A stretch of 64,000 nt of DNA from Mesobacillus jeotgali (GTDB lineage Bacteria; Bacillota; Bacilli; Bacillales; Cytobacillaceae), in assembly GCF_900166585.1 (NCBI RefSeq), contig NZ_FVZC01000007.1, positions 496,001 through 560,000 of the forward strand. The letters are read 5' to 3'. The notes beneath the pieces are model-generated. The model was given only the letters and a program-made list of their open reading frames with translations, did not search any database and was not told the DNA's origin. Below are positions 34,921 through 44,485 of the stretch, piece after piece (positions within the stretch are counted from its first letter, which is position 1; each line of letters opens with the position of its first letter). The position numbers were made by a program, and so were the translations under genes.

Positions 34921-35262
34921 ATGATTGGAAAAAATTTATCTGAACTTAGAAGAAGAAAGGGGCTCAGCCTTTCTGAGTTAGCTGATCGATCCGGGATTTC
35001 CAAGTCATATTTAAGCAATATAGAACGGGATGTACATAAAAATCCCTCCATACAAATTCTGGAGAAGATATCGGATGTTTTAGATGTAGACCTTAAAGCA
35101 TTGTTGATAAACGGTCATAGTACAGAAAAGGTTCGCCATGATAAAGAACTTTACGAATTTGCTGAAGAACTGAAAAAAACAGGCATTGAAAAGGATAATA
35201 TCCAAGAATATAAACAGCTTATAGAATTTATCAAGTGGCAGAATGAGAAAGTATCCAAATAA
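34921..35262 (+). CDS. sinR: SinR-like transcriptional repressor
   Basis: A 113-residue protein with a Xre-type HTH (residues ~3-60: KNLSELRRRKGLSLSELADR, GISKSYLSNIERDVHKNPS) closely following SinR of B. subtilis. The C-terminal helical segment (ELYEFAEELKKTGIEKD...) resembles the SinR/SinI interaction domain. SinR represses eps and matrix operons at GTTCTYT sites, and such sites occur at 17349, 19936, 20007 and 48316 here. It lies 27 bases after epsN, so it may be co-transcribed as a negative feedback. No clear sinI lies next to it; SlrR is an alternative identity. Confidence 0.85.
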   Translation: MIGKNLSELRRRKGLSLSELADRSGISKSYLSNIERDVHKNPSIQILEKISDVLDVDLKALLINGHSTEKVRHDKELYEFAEELKKTGIEKDNIQEYKQLIEFIKWQNEKVSK

Positions 35263-35331
35263 ATAAGGAGTGGTCAATCAGCCAACTTTCGTCCATCTCC
35301 TATAAAAAAAGCGAAGGTAGGCGTAAAGAGA

Positions 35332-36381
35332 ATGCCTGATAAAGTAAGTGTAGTTGTTCCTATTTATAAAGTAGAAAAATATCTGCATAGATGTATTAAT
35401 AGTATTTTGAATCAAACCTATAAAAATATTGAAATTATTTTGGTTAATGATGGTTCCCCAGATCGCTGCGGAAGTATTGCAGAAGAATATGCTGCTTCTG
35501 ACCCGCGAGTCAAAGTAATCCATAAAAAAAATGGCGGTTTATCAGATGCAAGGAATGCAGGAATGCAACATGTTACTGGCATTTATACGATGTTTGTGGA
35601 TAGTGATGATTGGTTAGGACTCAGTGCAATTGACATACTAATAACCACCTGTAAAAGGTATAAAGCAGATGTGGTTCAATCTGCTTTTTATTATGCCTAT
35701 GAAGATTATTTGCTCTTTGACCACAAGCACTATAGTCCGAAAAGTAAGCCGGTCATACTAAATAGGGAGTCATTAATGTATGAATTAGTGAAAAACGAAC
35801 GAATTAAGAATTTTGCCTGGGGGAAGCTCTATAAAACAAGTATTCTGCAAGACATTCCTTTTAAAAAGGGTGTTTTGTTTGAAGATGTATTTTGGGCTCA
35901 TCATGTGATGGACCGTGTCAAGAAATTCATCCTTATAAATCAGCCACTGTATTTCTATTTTCAAAGAAGCGATAGTATTGTTGCTGCATATACACCAAGA
36001 AACCTGGATATGCTGGCAGGTTTAAAGGAAAGGCACATATTTATTGAAGAAAAGTATCAAGATCTGGTTAATGAATCTTATATAGTTATATTTAGAACTA
36101 GTTTAATTCACTATAACTTGTTGATTATGAACTGGAGGAAAGATAAAAGAGGAACGTATAGGAAAGGGATAAGAGATTATATCAGAAAAAATTCAACAAA
36201 ATTAAAAAAGGCTGTAGATGATGATAAATTCCTTAAAATACAGTTAACAATGTTTCTTGTGCACCCCGTGTTGAATATTGTTTTTTCTGCAGTAAAGAAA
36301 GTCCTTAGACAACTGGAAATCATTTCTGAACCGTCGGGACTACATAAAGTATCAATAACCCAAAAAGAATTTTCAACCTAA
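35332..36381 (+). CDS. GT2 glycosyltransferase (EpsJ-like)
   Basis: A 349-residue GT2 enzyme. VSVVVPIYKVEKYLHRCINS, ILVNDGSPDRCG and MFVDSDDWLG are the standard motifs, with the DxD as DSDD. The C-terminal half is basic, probably for peripheral membrane binding. The ribosome binding site is weak. A terminator follows, marking the end of the first EPS transcript. Confidence 0.87.
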   Translation: MPDKVSVVVPIYKVEKYLHRCINSILNQTYKNIEIILVNDGSPDRCGSIAEEYAASDPRVKVIHKKNGGLSDARNAGMQHVTGIYTMFVDSDDWLGLSAIDILITTCKRYKADVVQSAFYYAYEDYLLFDHKHYSPKSKPVILNRESLMYELVKNERIKNFAWGKLYKTSILQDIPFKKGVLFEDVFWAHHVMDRVKKFILINQPLYFYFQRSDSIVAAYTPRNLDMLAGLKERHIFIEEKYQDLVNESYIVIFRTSLIHYNLLIMNWRKDKRGTYRKGIRDYIRKNSTKLKKAVDDDKFLKIQLTMFLVHPVLNIVFSAVKKVLRQLEIISEPSGLHKVSITQKEFST

Positions 36382-36412
36382 AAACTTCTCCAAATTTGAA
36401 GAAGTTTTTTTA
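36381..36412 (+). terminator. Terminator after the GT2 gene
   Basis: AAAACTTC / GAAGTTTT (8 bp) followed by TTTT, just after the stop codon. Confidence 0.7.
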
Positions 36413-36435
36413 CTATGCTTAATTAGGAGATTTTT

Positions 36436-37581
36436 ATGGAAGTCCTTAAAAAGTATATCTCACTGGTCATTATCTATCTTTTTAACTGTTTACCTATTAA
36501 AAAGAATAAAATTTTCCTGTTCAGTTACTACGGAAGCCAATATGGCTGCAATCCGAAATATATTACTGAACATATTCTGAAAGCTTATCCAAAAGATTAC
36601 TTCGACCTGGTTTGGGCATTTAATGACCCGGATTCTAAGTTGGATATTGATGGGATAAGAAGTGTAAAAACAATGTCCCTTCACTATTTTTATGAGCTTT
36701 GTACATCCAAGGTATTAATAACAAATTTCAGAACTACTGACTTGTTTATAAAAAGGAAAGAGCAATACTACATACAGACCTGGCATAGTTCACTGCGTTT
36801 AAAGCAGATAGAAAAAGATGCTGAAGAAAATCTTCCTACCAGTTATGTACAAATGGCAAAAAAGGATTCGGAAAAATGTGATCTATTACTATCTGGCTGT
36901 GAGTACAGTACAGAAATATTTAAGCGGGCCTTTTGGTATGATGGGGAGATTTTCAAGAATGGTACACCAAGAAATGATATTCTTATCCATTCAAATAACG
37001 ACCTGAGAACATCCACACTTTCTAAACTTAATATTCCATCATCCTGTAAAGTTACCCTCTATGCACCAACGTTTAGAAAAGATAAAAACCTTGATGTTTA
37101 CAACATCGATTTTGCAAAAGTAAAGGAAGCACTAGCGAAAAAGTTTGGTGGAGAGTGGATATTCTTGGTAAAGCTGCACCCTCACCTAATGGCAATGTCA
37201 AATCAAATAACAGCAACTGCTCAAGTCATAGATGTTACCCAATATGATGACATCCAAGAACTATTATGTATCACCGATTTCCTGATTTCAGATTATTCTT
37301 CTTTGGTATTCGATTATTCAGTCACTAAAAAGCCTTGCTTCTTATATGTCCCTGACTTGGAAGATTACACTCAAAATGAACGAGGTTTATATTTTGATTT
37401 GGAGGAATTGCCTTTTATTAAAGTTTTATCCAACGAAGAACTTATGTGGAAAATTCAAAATTATGACGAGACAGTTTATAGAAAAGAGCTTGAGAGCTTC
37501 TTATCAGAAATAGGATCCTATGAAAATGGCTATGCAGCAAAGAACCTGTCTGCCCGCCTAGAAGAAATCTGTTTTAGGTAA
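36436..37581 (+). CDS. CDP-glycerol glycerophosphotransferase (TagB/TagF type)
   Basis: A 381-residue member of the CDP-glycerol transferase family. QTWHSSLRLKQIEKDA (catalytic His region), GTPRNDIL, LYAPTFRKD and DFLISDYSSLVFDYS are characteristic. It should transfer glycerol-phosphate onto a glycan or lipid-linked acceptor. The CDP-glycerol supplier is encoded 17 bases downstream, so the pair works together, here apparently for decorating an EPS. Confidence 0.92.
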   Translation: MEVLKKYISLVIIYLFNCLPIKKNKIFLFSYYGSQYGCNPKYITEHILKAYPKDYFDLVWAFNDPDSKLDIDGIRSVKTMSLHYFYELCTSKVLITNFRTTDLFIKRKEQYYIQTWHSSLRLKQIEKDAEENLPTSYVQMAKKDSEKCDLLLSGCEYSTEIFKRAFWYDGEIFKNGTPRNDILIHSNNDLRTSTLSKLNIPSSCKVTLYAPTFRKDKNLDVYNIDFAKVKEALAKKFGGEWIFLVKLHPHLMAMSNQITATAQVIDVTQYDDIQELLCITDFLISDYSSLVFDYSVTKKPCFLYVPDLEDYTQNERGLYFDLEELPFIKVLSNEELMWKIQNYDETVYRKELESFLSEIGSYENGYAAKNLSARLEEICFR

Positions 37582-37598
37582 AGAAAGGAGAGTAATAA

Positions 37599-38015
37599 AT
37601 GAAGCAGCATAAAATCGGTTATACAACAGGTGTTTTCGACCTATTTCATGTAGGTCATTTAAACATTTTAAGGAAAGCAAAGGAACAATGCGAATTCTTA
37701 ATAGTTGGTGTCAGTACAGATGAACTGGTAATGGAATACAAGAATAAGATGCCTGTAATTCCATATGCAGACCGTTCTGAAATTATAGAAGGAATTAAAT
37801 ATGTAGACATGGTGGTTCCCCAAGTAAATCGCGACAAATTTTCGGCTTGGGGAAACCTTAAATTTGATGCCATGTTTGTGGGGGATGACTGGAAGGGAAG
37901 CCCATTGTTCAGTGAGGTAGAGAAAAGATTCAAGCAAGTAGGCGTCGAGATTGTTTACTTCCCTTATACAAAAGGGGTTTCGTCAACTCTTGTTAAAGAG
38001 AAAATAAAATTATAG
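37599..38015 (+). CDS. tagD: Glycerol-3-phosphate cytidylyltransferase
   Basis: A 138-residue nucleotidyltransferase. GVFDLFHVGHLNIL holds the HxGH motif and YTKGVSSTLVKEKI the RTxGISTT-like element (here KGVSST). It makes CDP-glycerol from glycerol-3-phosphate and CTP for the adjacent transferase. AAAGGAGAG precedes the ATG. Confidence 0.95.
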   Translation: MKQHKIGYTTGVFDLFHVGHLNILRKAKEQCEFLIVGVSTDELVMEYKNKMPVIPYADRSEIIEGIKYVDMVVPQVNRDKFSAWGNLKFDAMFVGDDWKGSPLFSEVEKRFKQVGVEIVYFPYTKGVSSTLVKEKIKL

Positions 38016-38033
38016 TGATTAAAGGAAAATAAT

Positions 38034-39068
38034 ATGACGAAATTTTTATCTCTAACCAAATCAATAAGTGTAAGAAAAGATACAAATTTCTTTAAGATTC
38101 CAATTCTGTTATACACATGTAAACCTTTGATGCCGAAAAATCCTTTGAAGAGAATAAAGGTAGTCGGTAAATATATTTTTAATTGCGTAAAAAGTCATCG
38201 ATATGAAAAAGAACTGCCTGTTAACGGTGATATTGCTATTAGTATTGGTGAGAAAAACTTCAAAGTGATTAGATTGAAAGAAAAAGTTATCTATACAATC
38301 TATAGCAATACGAAAGCCGATCATAAGAAGATGTTGCAAATTCTAAAGTCGAAAAATTCAAGTAAACTTTATGAAGGCATTTTGAATGTTGACAGAAAAA
38401 AGGGGATTATTAAAGGAGTCTATTATAATGGACATCATCCCAACTTGTTAAAAAGAAACACATTAACCGATGAAATGATTAATGAGTTATTCATTAGTTT
38501 AATTATTAGTTCAAGTATAAAAGAGGTGAATCTTAAAGAGTATGTAAATTTCTTGGTAACAAATTGTAGAAGGATTTTACGTCGGGACGCCCATAAAATA
38601 GAAGAGCAAGAAAGTAAATTTGTTATTGGTGTTATTGAGGAGTTATCTCAAAAGATCATCAACGCTTTACCTTTAGATAAGATAAAGCTTACATTGAGTC
38701 ACGGGGATCTTAAACAGGATAATCTTATAGAAGTAAAAAACAAGCTTATACCCATTGATTGGGAGTTTTGTGATTTTAGAAGTCCATCCTTCGATATATA
38801 TAAATTTCAATCAAGATTTCCTAAGTATGGTAAGGAGTTTTATGAAAAGGTATTTTTGAATCTTGGAAAAGTCCGTAAAGTATCGAATTCCGAGCATAAG
38901 GATTATTTTCAACAAACAGTAAAAGTCTACTTAGATTTATTCTTATTGGAGGATGTTTACTTGAGATTAAAACAATATGAGAGTAGAAGTTTTGCAGCAA
39001 ATTTTTCAACTCATCTGATAAAGGCAATTATAAGAAATCAAAACGAATTGAAGAGGGTTAACTCATGA
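38034..39068 (+). CDS. Phosphotransferase with APH/ChoK-like kinase fold
   Basis: A 344-residue protein. The C-terminal half has the kinase catalytic loop LSHGDLKQDNLIEV and metal-binding IPIDWEFCDF, as in aminoglycoside- and choline-kinase-like enzymes. The N-terminal lobe is diverged. It may phosphorylate a sugar, lipid or polyol of the EPS pathway. It overlaps the next gene by four bases. Codon use turns AT-rich from here to about 47400, suggesting a different origin from the eps core. Confidence 0.7.
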   Translation: MTKFLSLTKSISVRKDTNFFKIPILLYTCKPLMPKNPLKRIKVVGKYIFNCVKSHRYEKELPVNGDIAISIGEKNFKVIRLKEKVIYTIYSNTKADHKKMLQILKSKNSSKLYEGILNVDRKKGIIKGVYYNGHHPNLLKRNTLTDEMINELFISLIISSSIKEVNLKEYVNFLVTNCRRILRRDAHKIEEQESKFVIGVIEELSQKIINALPLDKIKLTLSHGDLKQDNLIEVKNKLIPIDWEFCDFRSPSFDIYKFQSRFPKYGKEFYEKVFLNLGKVRKVSNSEHKDYFQQTVKVYLDLFLLEDVYLRLKQYESRSFAANFSTHLIKAIIRNQNELKRVNS

Positions 39069-40255
39069 AAAAAAGTGTCTTATTTGTAATCGATTCTTTG
39101 GAATGTGCCGGTGCAGAAAAAAGTCTCGTTACTCTTTTATCTTTACTCGATTATTCCAGTTATGAGATTGATTTAATGCTTTTTGGTCACGGAGGTGCGT
39201 TACAAAGTTTAGTACCAAAGGAAGTTAACGTACTAAAGCCGCTACCTTATACTGAGTTCTCAAGTTTAAATTTTAAAGATGCATTCTTATATTCTGCTAA
39301 GAGTTTAAATTATAAAATGCTAACTTCCAGAATTAAATATACTCTTAACTTACGAATAAAAAATTATAAAAATTCCCAGAAGGCACGGCTTTATTGGCAA
39401 AGTGTTTCAAAAGTAATCGAAAAAAACCCAAAAAATTATGATATAGCGATAAGTTATGCGCAGGGAGTTCCTACATTTTATGTTGCGGAAAAAGTAACTG
39501 CTGCTAAAAAATTCGCCTGGGTAAATGTTAGTTATAGATTAGATGAGAATGAAAGGCAATTTCAGAAAAAATATTATGATCAATTTAATAGAATAGTGAA
39601 TGTGTCAGAATCAACAGAGGAAGTATTTCTAGATACTTTTCCCTGTTATGAAGGAAAAACTGAAGTAATTTATGACATTAATAATGCAGAGTTAATTGAC
39701 GAAATGTCCAAAATTGGACCTGGGTATGAGGATGGTTTTGACGGTCTAAGGATTTTAACCATCGGCAGACTCGCGAATCAAAAAGGGTATGATCTAGCAA
39801 TAGGTGCGTGTAAGCGGCTTAAAGATAAAGGTGTTAATTTTCGTTGGTATTCCCTTGGTAAGGGTCCTTTAGAAAAGGATATAAAAGAGATGATTAGAAA
39901 AAATGGATTAAATGAACAATTTAAATTACTAGGTGTAAAATCAAATCCCTATCCATATATAAAAAATGCTGATATATATGTTCAAACATCAAGGTTCGAA
40001 GGGTTTGGCCTAGCAATTGCAGAGGCCCGGATGTTAAATATTCCAGTTGTTACAACACGTTTTGACGCAGTTTTTAATCAAATGATCCAAGAAAAAAATG
40101 GACTGGTTGTTGAAATGAACCCCGAATCGGTAAGCAAGGGAATTTTAAGGTTAATAAATGACCCTTCATTAAAGCAAACCATAATTCAATTCTTAAGTCA
40201 TGAAAAAAAGGGAAATGTGGAAGAAATAGAAAAGTTTTATCAATTAATATGCTGA
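39065..40255 (+). CDS. GT4 glycosyltransferase, variable EPS module (copy 1)
   Basis: A 396-residue GT4 enzyme. It starts IDSLECAGAEKSLVTLLSLL and has FEGFGLAIAEARMLNIPVV. Closest relative in the window is the enzyme at 29965, with NPYPYIKNADIYVQTSR conserved. It is coupled to the kinase-like gene before it (ATGA overlap). Confidence 0.85.
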   Translation: MKKSVLFVIDSLECAGAEKSLVTLLSLLDYSSYEIDLMLFGHGGALQSLVPKEVNVLKPLPYTEFSSLNFKDAFLYSAKSLNYKMLTSRIKYTLNLRIKNYKNSQKARLYWQSVSKVIEKNPKNYDIAISYAQGVPTFYVAEKVTAAKKFAWVNVSYRLDENERQFQKKYYDQFNRIVNVSESTEEVFLDTFPCYEGKTEVIYDINNAELIDEMSKIGPGYEDGFDGLRILTIGRLANQKGYDLAIGACKRLKDKGVNFRWYSLGKGPLEKDIKEMIRKNGLNEQFKLLGVKSNPYPYIKNADIYVQTSRFEGFGLAIAEARMLNIPVVTTRFDAVFNQMIQEKNGLVVEMNPESVSKGILRLINDPSLKQTIIQFLSHEKKGNVEEIEKFYQLIC

Positions 40256-40272
40256 TAGTTGGTGAAATGACC

Positions 40273-41466
40273 ATGGAAAAGAAAAAAGTGCTGTTCATGG
40301 TAATTAGCATGAATGTAGGTGGAACTGAAAAGGCTTTGCTAAATTTGATTTCTATGATGTCCAAAAAAGAATTTAGTATAACAATTCTTATGCTAGAGAA
40401 AAAGGGCGAATTTATCAATTCCATACCAGACTGGGTAGAAATAAAAACTCTCGATGAATATAAAAAAATGAAAGAAATCCTAAATGCACCACCGTCTCAG
40501 GTTTTAAAGAGTTTAATTCAAAAAAGGAAGTTATTAACTGCATTAATAATGTTAATTATTTACTTTTTAACTCACTTAACTAAAGATAGAGGTATCTTAT
40601 TTGAATATCTATTAAGAGATATTAGGTTAAAAGAGGAATATGATGTTGCAGTAGCTTATGCAGGTCCGATGGACTTCATAAGCTTTTTTGTTGTAAAAAA
40701 AATTAAGGCAAAACTTAAATACCAATGGATTCATTTTGATATTACTAAAGTAGGCTTTAATCCATACTTTGCAAGAAAAATATATCGGAATTTTAATAAT
40801 ATCTTCGTAGTTTCAAAAGAAGGTCAGAATAAGTTGCTTATGTCTATACCTAACCTAAAGAACAAAACTGAAACTTTTTATAATGTTCTTGTAAAAGAAG
40901 AAATTCAACGCATGGCTGATCAAGGCCAAGGTTTTCAAGATAACTATAACGGTATAAGAATTTTAACTGTTGGGCGTCTTAGTATAGAAAAAGGCCAGGA
41001 TATAACCATTCCGGTCTTAGCAAAACTCAGGAATGAAGGGTATGACGTGAGATGGTATTGCATTGGGGAAGGAAAAGCAAGGAAAGAATATGAAAAATTG
41101 ATCAGTGATTTCAATGTTCAAAATGACTATATACTCATGGGGACAAACCCAAACCCCTATCCTTTTATGAAAGAATGTGATTTATATGTTCAGCCCTCAA
41201 GACATGAGGGATATTGTATTACTTTAGGAGAAGCAAGGAGTTTAAATATACCAATAATATGTACCGATTTTACTGGAGCAAAAGAACAAATTAAGCACAA
41301 TATCAACGGTATAGTGGTTAATTTTAATGAAGAACAATTATATCAAGAAATTAAGAGGATAATTGTTGATAAAAAGTTAAGAGAAGAACTTATTGAAAAC
41401 TCTAAATCGCTTTCGCTTAATTCAAATAAAGAAAAGAGTTATGTTAGGGCTATTTTTAGTAATTAA
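40273..41466 (+). CDS. GT4 glycosyltransferase, variable EPS module (copy 2)
   Basis: A ~397-residue GT4 enzyme. ISMNVGGTEKALLNLISMM and HEGYCITLGEARSLNIP are diagnostic. The ATG giving MEKKKVLF fits GGTGA seven bases upstream; other in-frame ATGs extend it by up to eight residues and would overlap the previous gene. It pairs with a near-identical-type enzyme (43283) on the other side of an ABC transporter. Confidence 0.85.
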   Translation: MEKKKVLFMVISMNVGGTEKALLNLISMMSKKEFSITILMLEKKGEFINSIPDWVEIKTLDEYKKMKEILNAPPSQVLKSLIQKRKLLTALIMLIIYFLTHLTKDRGILFEYLLRDIRLKEEYDVAVAYAGPMDFISFFVVKKIKAKLKYQWIHFDITKVGFNPYFARKIYRNFNNIFVVSKEGQNKLLMSIPNLKNKTETFYNVLVKEEIQRMADQGQGFQDNYNGIRILTVGRLSIEKGQDITIPVLAKLRNEGYDVRWYCIGEGKARKEYEKLISDFNVQNDYILMGTNPNPYPFMKECDLYVQPSRHEGYCITLGEARSLNIPIICTDFTGAKEQIKHNINGIVVNFNEEQLYQEIKRIIVDKKLREELIENSKSLSLNSNKEKSYVRAIFSN

Positions 41467-41486
41467 AGAAGCAGGGTGTGAGAAAT

Positions 41487-43280
41487 TTGCGAGACTCTAT
41501 GAATAAATTAATGAGACTACTTAGTAAAGACGATAAAAGAAAAATAGCTATTTTATTTATGATGATGATTGCTGCTGCTGTATTTGAAACTATTGGTATA
41601 GGAATGATTGTCCCTTTTGTTGGTATAGTTACAAATCCTGAAATGATTCAGCAGCAAAAAATCTTATCATATTTGTTTAATTTATTTAGTTTTAAATCAG
41701 CAGAGGCATTTTTAATTTTTGCGGTGATATTCTTATTGCTAGTATTTTTGATAAAAAATTTATATCTACTATTGTTCCAATATGCGCAAAACCGAGTGAT
41801 ATTGAATCAACAAGTAAAATTGTCTAAAAGGCTATTTAATGAATATTTAACAAAGCCTTATACATTTCATTTAGAAAGAAATTCTGCAACTCTACTACGA
41901 AATTTGAATGTTGAAGTATCCAAAGTATTTCAAGGTATTATCATGGCTGGTTTCAATTTATTGACTGAGGCGCTCGTAATATCTTCTATACTAGTTTTAC
42001 TTCTTATTACCGCACCTGAAGCTACGATTACCGCAACGGTTTTATTAGGAGGAAGCGTACTAATATTCTTTAAATACTTTAGAAAAAAAATAACCAAATT
42101 AGGAAAAGAGCAACGGGAAGTGAGCGCTAGTCTTATAAAATGGGTAAACCAAGGACTAGGGGCAAGCAAGGAAGTAAAGGTATTGGGAAAAGAGGCTTTC
42201 TTTGTAGAAGCTTACACTAAACAAAACCAGATTAAAGCCAACAATAGTATGTATATGAAGATGTTGGATCATGTACCTAGATTATTCATAGAAACTCTTG
42301 TAGTTACAATTGTGTTAATTGTAATGATGATTATTATTTTTGCTGGAACAGAAACTGAGAAAGTCGTTTCAACTATGGCATTATTTGCGATGGCTGCCTT
42401 TAGAATAATGCCATCTATAAACAGAGTAGTTTCCCTAATAACAGCTATGAAATATAATCAACCTGCTCTTTCAGTTGTTTATGATGATTTATTTATGAAT
42501 GTTGATTCCAACAGACAGAGAGTGATTTCTAATGTAAAGCCTCCAATAAATGGGGAGCGTGTTTATAAAAATGAAATCAAATTAAATGCCATTAGCTTTA
42601 AGTATCCTAATCAAAAAGAATATGCCATTAAAGATGTTTCCCTAACTATACCTATTGGTAAATCAGTAGCATTCATTGGAGAATCAGGTGCCGGCAAAAC
42701 AACAATTGTTGATATAATCTTAGGACTATTTAAACCAGAAAAAGGTCGTATATTAGTTGATGGGATTGACTTACATGAACAAAAACAAACATGGCAAAGG
42801 AAAATCGGATACATCCCCCAAACAATTTATTTATCAGATGATACCATCAGAGGAAATGTTGCTTTTTGTATTGAAGAAACACAAATAGATGATAAACAAG
42901 TATGGCGAGCACTAGAGCAAGCCCAGTTAAAAGAATTCGTTGAATCTCTGCCGGAGCAATTAAATACAACTGTGGGGGAAAGAGGAGTAAGGCTTTCTGG
43001 AGGACAACGCCAACGTATTGGAATTGCGCGAGCCTTGTATAATGATCCGGAAATTTTATTTATGGATGAAGCAACTTCCGCTCTCGATAACGACACTGAA
43101 ACGGAGATAATGAAGGCGATTGATGGATTAAGAGGAGAAAAAACTTTAATTATAATTGCTCATAGGTTAAGCACAATTGAGAATTGCGATATAGTTTATA
43201 AGATTACAAATGGTAATCTTTTATCTATCAATAACAAATTAGAGCAAACATCTCATAGGAAAATTAAAGGGTTGGGGTAA
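41487..43280 (+). CDS. ABC transporter, exporter/flippase type (PglK/MsbA-like)
   Basis: A ~597-residue half-transporter with about six transmembrane helices (residues ~20-330) and an ATPase domain: Walker A GESGAGKTT, signature LSGGQRQRIGIARAL, Walker B ILFMDEATSALD. No protease domain. Placement among glycosyltransferases suggests flipping of a lipid-linked oligosaccharide, like PglK. No Wzx or EpsK-type flippase was found in the window. The start is uncertain: TTG here, a GTG nine bases up, or an ATG 12 bases down. Confidence 0.85.
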   Translation: MRDSMNKLMRLLSKDDKRKIAILFMMMIAAAVFETIGIGMIVPFVGIVTNPEMIQQQKILSYLFNLFSFKSAEAFLIFAVIFLLLVFLIKNLYLLLFQYAQNRVILNQQVKLSKRLFNEYLTKPYTFHLERNSATLLRNLNVEVSKVFQGIIMAGFNLLTEALVISSILVLLLITAPEATITATVLLGGSVLIFFKYFRKKITKLGKEQREVSASLIKWVNQGLGASKEVKVLGKEAFFVEAYTKQNQIKANNSMYMKMLDHVPRLFIETLVVTIVLIVMMIIIFAGTETEKVVSTMALFAMAAFRIMPSINRVVSLITAMKYNQPALSVVYDDLFMNVDSNRQRVISNVKPPINGERVYKNEIKLNAISFKYPNQKEYAIKDVSLTIPIGKSVAFIGESGAGKTTIVDIILGLFKPEKGRILVDGIDLHEQKQTWQRKIGYIPQTIYLSDDTIRGNVAFCIEETQIDDKQVWRALEQAQLKEFVESLPEQLNTTVGERGVRLSGGQRQRIGIARALYNDPEILFMDEATSALDNDTETEIMKAIDGLRGEKTLIIIAHRLSTIENCDIVYKITNGNLLSINNKLEQTSHRKIKGLG

Positions 43281-43282
43281 AG

Positions 43283-44467
43283 ATGAAAAAAATACTGTTT
43301 ATGGTTGGTATGATGAATATTGGAGGAGTTGAGAAATCACTTCTTTCACTACTTTCTGTTTTACCTAAAGAAGAGTTAGACGTGACAATTTTAATGCTTG
43401 AAAAAAAGGGTGGTTTTCTTGACCAAATACCAGAGTGGGTAAAGATTGAGGAGGCAACTTGGTATAAAGAAATTAAGCCTATAATTCTACAGCCTCCTCG
43501 ATTAACAATAAAAGAATTATATGTTAAAAAAAAGTTTTTTAGAATTCTTCCTTTTATCTTAAATTATCTAACATCAAAATATCTGAAAAATAGATACCTT
43601 TATTATAAATATATTCTTAAATCAATTCCTAAACACAAAGGGAGATTTGATATTGCTGTCTCATATCAGGGTCCCAATGACATTATTGATTATTATATAG
43701 CTAATAAAGTTTCTGCAAAAAAGAAAATTTCCTGGGTGCATTTTGATGTGTCAAAGTTCGGTATGAATAAAAAGCTATATAAAAAGTTATATAAAAAGTT
43801 TGATAAGTTGTTTATTGTTTCAAATGAAGCTAAATCACGATTGATTGAGCGTATCCCATCTATTGAGAGGAAGGCAGAAGTTTTTTTAAATGTGGTATCA
43901 AGTCAGTTGGTATCAAAAATGGGAAGTGTCAAAATAAATCTTGATCAAGAATATGATGGAGTGAAAATTGTTACTGTAGGTCGGTTATCAAAGGAAAAAG
44001 GTCAGGATATTGCAATTAAGGCTTTAGCGAAACTTCGTAAAGAAGGTTATAAGGTTAGGTGGTACTGTATTGGAGAAGGTAATTTCCGAGAGGATTTAGA
44101 GAAATTAATCGAAGACTTAGATGTGAAAGAGGATTTTCATTTGCTCGGATCTAAAACTAACCCCTATCCATTTATTTCTGAAGCGGATATTTATGTGCAA
44201 ACTTCTAGACATGAGGGGTATTGCCTAACATTAGCAGAAGCAAAATGTCTAAATAAACCCATAATAACCACAAATTTCATTGGTGCTTATGAACAAATTG
44301 AAAACGGGATAAACGGTTGGATAGTTGAGGCTAATGAAGATGAAGTCTATAAGAGAGTCAAACATTTAATAGATTATCCATATCAACGGGAGTTATTGTC
44401 CAAGAGCCTCAAAACATCGCTAATAGATACTACTCACGAGGCAGATAAACTAATTTACTTTGTGTAA
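43283..44467 (+). CDS. GT4 glycosyltransferase, variable EPS module (copy 3)
   Basis: A 394-residue GT4 enzyme, closely related to the one at 40273: VGMMNIGGVEKSLLSLLSVL, ILMLEKKGGFLDQIPEWVKI and HEGYCLTLAEAKCLNKP align block by block. It follows the ABC gene by two bases. Tandem duplication with the transporter inserted between is likely. Confidence 0.86.
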   Translation: MKKILFMVGMMNIGGVEKSLLSLLSVLPKEELDVTILMLEKKGGFLDQIPEWVKIEEATWYKEIKPIILQPPRLTIKELYVKKKFFRILPFILNYLTSKYLKNRYLYYKYILKSIPKHKGRFDIAVSYQGPNDIIDYYIANKVSAKKKISWVHFDVSKFGMNKKLYKKLYKKFDKLFIVSNEAKSRLIERIPSIERKAEVFLNVVSSQLVSKMGSVKINLDQEYDGVKIVTVGRLSKEKGQDIAIKALAKLRKEGYKVRWYCIGEGNFREDLEKLIEDLDVKEDFHLLGSKTNPYPFISEADIYVQTSRHEGYCLTLAEAKCLNKPIITTNFIGAYEQIENGINGWIVEANEDEVYKRVKHLIDYPYQRELLSKSLKTSLIDTTHEADKLIYFV

Positions 44468-44485
44468 GGGGAGGAGGGGGAGCCA

